Program-made: the position numbers and the translations under genes
Part shown: piece by piece, positions 4,785-7,859 of the stretch
Layout of the letters: each line of letters opens with the position of its first letter
Numbering within the stretch: the first letter of the stretch is position 1
The notes under the pieces: model-generated
Told to the model about the DNA's origin: nothing
The model's input: only the letters and a program-made list of their open reading frames with translations
The model's database searches: none
Source of the DNA: Dehalococcoidales bacterium
GTDB taxonomy: Bacteria; Chloroflexota; Dehalococcoidia; Dehalococcoidales; RBG-16-60-22
Assembly (NCBI GenBank): GCA_023135135.1
Contig: JAGLTT010000032.1
Span: 1-7,859 of the forward strand
DNA: 7,859 nt
Reading direction: 5' to 3'

Positions 4785-6710
4785 TTACTTTAAAAGTCCC
4801 CGCCCCGCTAAATCGGCGGCGACATCGCCGAGTTGGAGGTCTTCCAGTTTGGCCCTTGTCGGCAGGCCGGTTTCGACATCCCAGCCGCGATACCCGTAAT
4901 ACTCGCTCTTCATATTTTCGAATTCTTCTCTATCGATTACCGCCCCAATTTTGGATATTATCTCGCCGTCTTTACCCGGCGCCAGGCATTCGGCGTCGTA
5001 GAAGAGTTCGCCCTGTTGCAGGGGGTTGGTGTAGAAATGTTCCAGCAGCCGGTCGCCTTCGCGTCCCGGCCGTCCCTGGCGGAGTAGTACGGCTCTTTGC
5101 AGGTTAAAGATTCTTTCACCCATTCGGTACAGTTCCGCCTCGTCAATCTCTTTTCCCGTTATCGCCGAGTAAATTTCGGTTTCCGTAACCGGCGCGGGGC
5201 CGTCTTCTATGTAGCGGAAGGGCTGGGACATCGTCCACCGGAGGTCGCAGACGACAAGGCTTTCCTTGGCAAAAACGCGGTCCTGGAGTTTCCTGGCCGC
5301 CAGCGCCTTTCCTTCGTACGTGGAGAAATCCGCCGCGACGGCGTTCCCCCAGATTTTCTCGGCGACCTTGCGGAAGTTCTCGATGGTGAACATTTCACCC
5401 GTCTTGGCTCCGCCCATGCCGACCCACATCATCAACATCGAACACACTTCGTGGAGCTGCTGTATCGAACGTCTCGGCTCGGTGGCGTAGATTAGACCCG
5501 TCGTTATAAACAATCTCGGGTCATAGTCCTTTTTCTCGCCCCCTCTGGTAGCGATGAACGTGCTCAGCATTTCCCTGGCTTTCGGTCCGACCGACTCCGC
5601 GGCGGGTATCAAGCCATTTGAAAAAATTTCACCGAACCCTTCTTTAAAAGTGATTTTCCTGGTGAGTTCTTCGATATACTCGGGGCTGCCGACCCTGGAT
5701 AGCGGGAGCCCCGTATCCTTCTCGTTGATAAGTCCTTCCTGAAAGCAGGCGTCAAGCCACTCAATCAAGCTTTGCATTACGGTGGTATCAAGGCCGTAGC
5801 CGTCGCAGAGCCTCGTGGCCTGAAGGCGCGCCCCGTCAGGTTCGCCGAGATATCTCGTGACCATATCACCGTAAACATCAGACGCCTGGCACAGCGATTT
5901 ATAGAGCCGGCCGTCTTCACCGTCATATATCTGGCGGGAGCAGCCGATGCCGCATCCGTAACAGGAATGGTCGCGGGTGAGTCCGGGAACCGCCCACAGC
6001 GAAGGCATAGGCACCATGGGCTTCGTTGCCGCAATGCGGTCGACCAGCTGTCGTACCCGGTCGGGGTCGGCGGCTACCGGCCTCCTGTCACCGGCAGCGA
6101 CGACGATGGCTTTAAGATTTTTCGAACCCATTACGGCGCCGAGTCCGCCGGAGCCGGAGGAGCCCCCTTCCGCCAACATGGTGGCAAAGGGTAACAGGTT
6201 CTCGGCGGCGGGGCCGATGGTCAGGACACTCACGTTTTTACCCAGTTCATCTTTCAAATTGTCGCTCGCCTCGAAGGTATTCTGGCCCCGGAGATGGGAG
6301 GCGTCCCGTATCTCAACCTTACCGTCAAAGATGTAAATATAAACGGGTTTATCCGCCTTACCCTGAACCGCCAGAGCGTCGTAGCCGGCGTATTTAAGCC
6401 AGGCCCCCCACCTCTCTCCCAGGTTGCAGTAGGAGAATGATTCGGGGTCGCCCAGGGGCGATTTCGCGAAGATTTTCCAGCGGAAACCGGCAAACCCGGG
6501 AAACCCGGTAAAGGGACCGCTGGCGCAGATAAGGCAGTTCTCCGGGTCGAGGGCTTTTACCTGCGGCGGGACCATCTCCCAGTAGAGCCTGGTCGCAATG
6601 CCGTGTCCCCCGATATATTTATCCGCATAATTTGCAGTCGGCAGCCTGGTTATATTGCCGTCCGGTAAATCTACTTTTAAAATCTCTCCGGCGTATCCGA
6701 ATTCAGTCAT
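4785..6710 (-). CDS. Divergent AOR-family tungsten oxidoreductase
   Basis: This 641-residue protein has full AOR-family length. The N-terminal domain (1-205) carries YAGEILKVDLPDG, YIGGHGIATRLYW (32-44), GFRWKIFAKSPLG (75-87) and GGLGAVMGSKNLKAI (188-202), which binds the bis-pyranopterin tungsten cofactor. Cys250, Cys253, Cys257 (CYGCGIGC) and probably Cys488 (SLVVC) would hold a 4Fe-4S cluster. LCDGYGLDT (301-309) is a conserved AOR helix segment. What differs is the active-site side. The GPE(Y/F)ET motif and the YATS-x2-GA-x-H motif seen in the neighbouring paralog are absent. In their place are KSLCQASDVYGD and YATEPRRSIQQLHEV (408-422), so the substrate may not be a simple aldehyde. AGGAGG (6722-6727) lies 11 nt upstream of the ATG. 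The gene begins 27 nt after the upstream AOR stop, so it is one operon. It acts in the cytoplasm, probably with ferredoxin; the substrate is unknown. Confidence 0.9.
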   Translation of the reverse strand: MTEFGYAGEILKVDLPDGNITRLPTANYADKYIGGHGIATRLYWEMVPPQVKALDPENCLICASGPFTGFPGFAGFRWKIFAKSPLGDPESFSYCNLGERWGAWLKYAGYDALAVQGKADKPVYIYIFDGKVEIRDASHLRGQNTFEASDNLKDELGKNVSVLTIGPAAENLLPFATMLAEGGSSGSGGLGAVMGSKNLKAIVVAAGDRRPVAADPDRVRQLVDRIAATKPMVPMPSLWAVPGLTRDHSCYGCGIGCSRQIYDGEDGRLYKSLCQASDVYGDMVTRYLGEPDGARLQATRLCDGYGLDTTVMQSLIEWLDACFQEGLINEKDTGLPLSRVGSPEYIEELTRKITFKEGFGEIFSNGLIPAAESVGPKAREMLSTFIATRGGEKKDYDPRLFITTGLIYATEPRRSIQQLHEVCSMLMMWVGMGGAKTGEMFTIENFRKVAEKIWGNAVAADFSTYEGKALAARKLQDRVFAKESLVVCDLRWTMSQPFRYIEDGPAPVTETEIYSAITGKEIDEAELYRMGERIFNLQRAVLLRQGRPGREGDRLLEHFYTNPLQQGELFYDAECLAPGKDGEIISKIGAVIDREEFENMKSEYYGYRGWDVETGLPTRAKLEDLQLGDVAADLAGRGLLK

Positions 6711-6737
6711 TTGTCAGAAATCCTCCTGTCAGCGAGC

Positions 6738-7859
6738 TTATAAACCCAGCTCTTTCAGCTTGGCGTCAGTCGGGGAGCCGTCTTTGTCCCAGCCGCGTGC
6801 CGAATAGTATTCGTCGAGCATTTCATCGAGGTCTTTCTGGCTGATGAGCTGTCCCTTGGAAGCCCCCGCCTTGATGGGCTCGGTCATGAGACGCCTGGGG
6901 AAGGTGTCGTCCTTGCGGGTGAAGCCCGCGCCGATATTGAACAGGCGGGCGATATTATTCAGTCTTTCCCCTATTTGCTGGATTTCTTCGGCGGTGAAGC
7001 TCATGCCGCTGGCGGCGTTGACCAGGTCGGCGGTGTTCTGGCAGGCAATATCGGGAACGGCCATGTCAAGGAGGAAGGCGCACATCGTGGCGCAGTCGCA
7101 GGTGACGGAGCGGACGTCCTGGTTCCACTTGGTCAGCCGGCCCTTGCCTTTGGTGGCGTTTCTGTCCACTTTCTCCGGGATGGGGATATCGAAAATCTCC
7201 TGGAAGGCGTAACCCCGATTATGGTCGGCGCCGGTATAGGAGGTGGCGTAGTTCAGTCCGTGTGCCTTGGCGCCCCGGACATCGTAGGCGGGCAGCTCCA
7301 GGCCTTTTATCTGCATGGCGTAGTCGCCGGTGCCCTTGCCTATTTTCTCGGCGGCTTTTTTGGTGCCCTGTCCCAGGAGCGCGCCGAGTCCTTCCTGGTA
7401 GGCTATCTTCCGCAGCATCTCCATCATGGCAGCGTGATTGCCGAATTTCAGGTCGATGCCGTCGGTGTCCTTTTTGGTGAGTATGCCCTTTTCGAAGAGC
7501 TCCATGGCCCAGCCGATGGCGACGCCCGCCGAGATAGTATCAATGCCGTACTCGTCGCAGAGTCTATCGGCGGCGATGACGGCGGGCAGGTAGTCCACCC
7601 CGACGGTGCTGCCCAGTGAATAGGTCGTTTCGAACTCGGGCCCTTCGCTGAGATAGCCGGCGTAAGGCCCCGAAGTGACGAGTTTCACCTGACTGCACCC
7701 CACCGGACAATCGTGGCAGTGAGACCGGGTGACAATCATTTCATCCTGGGCTTCACGGCCGAGCCCGGGCACCATGTTAATCTGTCCGGTGGCCGACCAG
7801 TTCTTGATGGAATAAATCCCCATTTCCGTCATGGCATCGACGACCATGGGCGTGCCCGC
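6738..7859 (-). CDS. Aldehyde ferredoxin oxidoreductase, C-terminal part (cut by window edge)
   Basis: The last 373 residues of a canonical AOR; the frame stays open to the window edge (AGTPMVVDAM at the cut), so the N-terminal cofactor domain is outside. Visible are CHDCPVGC (residues 48-55 of this fragment; cluster ligands C48, C51, C55), GPEFET (74-79, with the Glu proposed to act near tungsten), CDEYGIDTISAG (101-112), AYDVRGAKAHGLNYATSYTGADHNRGY (191-217, with the conserved His) and D255-x4-C260, the fourth cluster ligand. The enzyme would oxidise aldehydes to acids in the cytoplasm and reduce ferredoxin, or run in reverse. It is directly upstream of the divergent paralog, and both end with a similar EYY-x2-RGWD tail. 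Which aldehyde is used cannot be told. The promoter lies outside the window. Confidence 0.93.
   Translation of the reverse strand, partial: AGTPMVVDAMTEMGIYSIKNWSATGQINMVPGLGREAQDEMIVTRSHCHDCPVGCSQVKLVTSGPYAGYLSEGPEFETTYSLGSTVGVDYLPAVIAADRLCDEYGIDTISAGVAIGWAMELFEKGILTKKDTDGIDLKFGNHAAMMEMLRKIAYQEGLGALLGQGTKKAAEKIGKGTGDYAMQIKGLELPAYDVRGAKAHGLNYATSYTGADHNRGYAFQEIFDIPIPEKVDRNATKGKGRLTKWNQDVRSVTCDCATMCAFLLDMAVPDIACQNTADLVNAASGMSFTAEEIQQIGERLNNIARLFNIGAGFTRKDDTFPRRLMTEPIKAGASKGQLISQKDLDEMLDEYYSARGWDKDGSPTDAKLKELGL

Noticed and set aside
4685..5107. Arginine-rich plus-strand open frame across the hairpins and AOR end
   Set aside because: Composition is typical of an out-of-frame reading, and it overlaps the repeat and a firm gene.
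6975..7619. Glycine/valine-rich plus-strand open frame inside the canonical AOR
   Set aside because: Low-complexity shadow of a clear AOR coding region.
1..7859. CRISPR array, tRNA or rRNA gene, insertion sequence
   Set aside because: No regularly spaced long direct repeats, no cloverleaf-like segment and no transposase were seen by eye.

Overview
The window looks like the chromosome, or a large integrated element, of an anaerobic bacterium that uses selenium and tungsten. Two features point that way: a selenophosphate synthetase that is itself a selenoprotein, and two adjacent members of the tungsten aldehyde ferredoxin oxidoreductase (AOR) family. GC content is moderate to high. The GC-rich palindromic repeat at 4652-4742 and the use of several AOR paralogs would fit a Dehalococcoidia-type Chloroflexota or another anaerobic lineage, but that assignment is only inference.

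Layout. (1) 1-208, minus strand: the start of an alpha/beta-hydrolase that runs off the window. It overlaps the end of a LysR-type regulator (192-1103, minus). (2) 1104-1214: a compact divergent control region with a near-consensus sigma-70 promoter firing rightward. A LysR-type inverted repeat sits on its -35 element. (3) 1215-2680, plus strand: a selenium cluster of a single-domain DsrE/YedF-like protein followed by selD. The real selD starts at 1634 and reads through an in-frame TGA at 1682-1684 as selenocysteine, so an ordinary gene caller will truncate it to a start at 1694. (4) 2751-3353, plus: an orphan WYL-like protein. (5) 3421-4540, minus: an overlapping parA and ribbon-helix-helix (RHH) pair, resembling a type Ib partition cassette. 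Its promoter (TTGACG-17-TATAAT) is embedded in 8-bp iterons. (6) 4541-4784: that promoter and iterons, then two perfect inverted repeats. (7) 4785-7859, minus: two tandem AOR-family genes. The downstream one is divergent; the upstream one is canonical and cut by the window edge.

How the genes work together. SelD makes selenophosphate, the selenium donor for selenocysteine and for selenium-modified tRNA or cofactors. The YedF-like protein belongs to a family that co-occurs with selD. The LysR protein has the effector-domain style of selenium-associated LysR regulators and probably binds the 1131-1149 palindrome to control the selenium operon and itself. Because SelD needs selenocysteine to be made, and makes the precursor of selenocysteine, the locus contains a feedback loop. 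The partition cassette looks self-contained and probably autorepressed. The AOR pair probably oxidises aldehydes, or for the divergent member some other substrate, in the cytoplasm with ferredoxin as electron partner.
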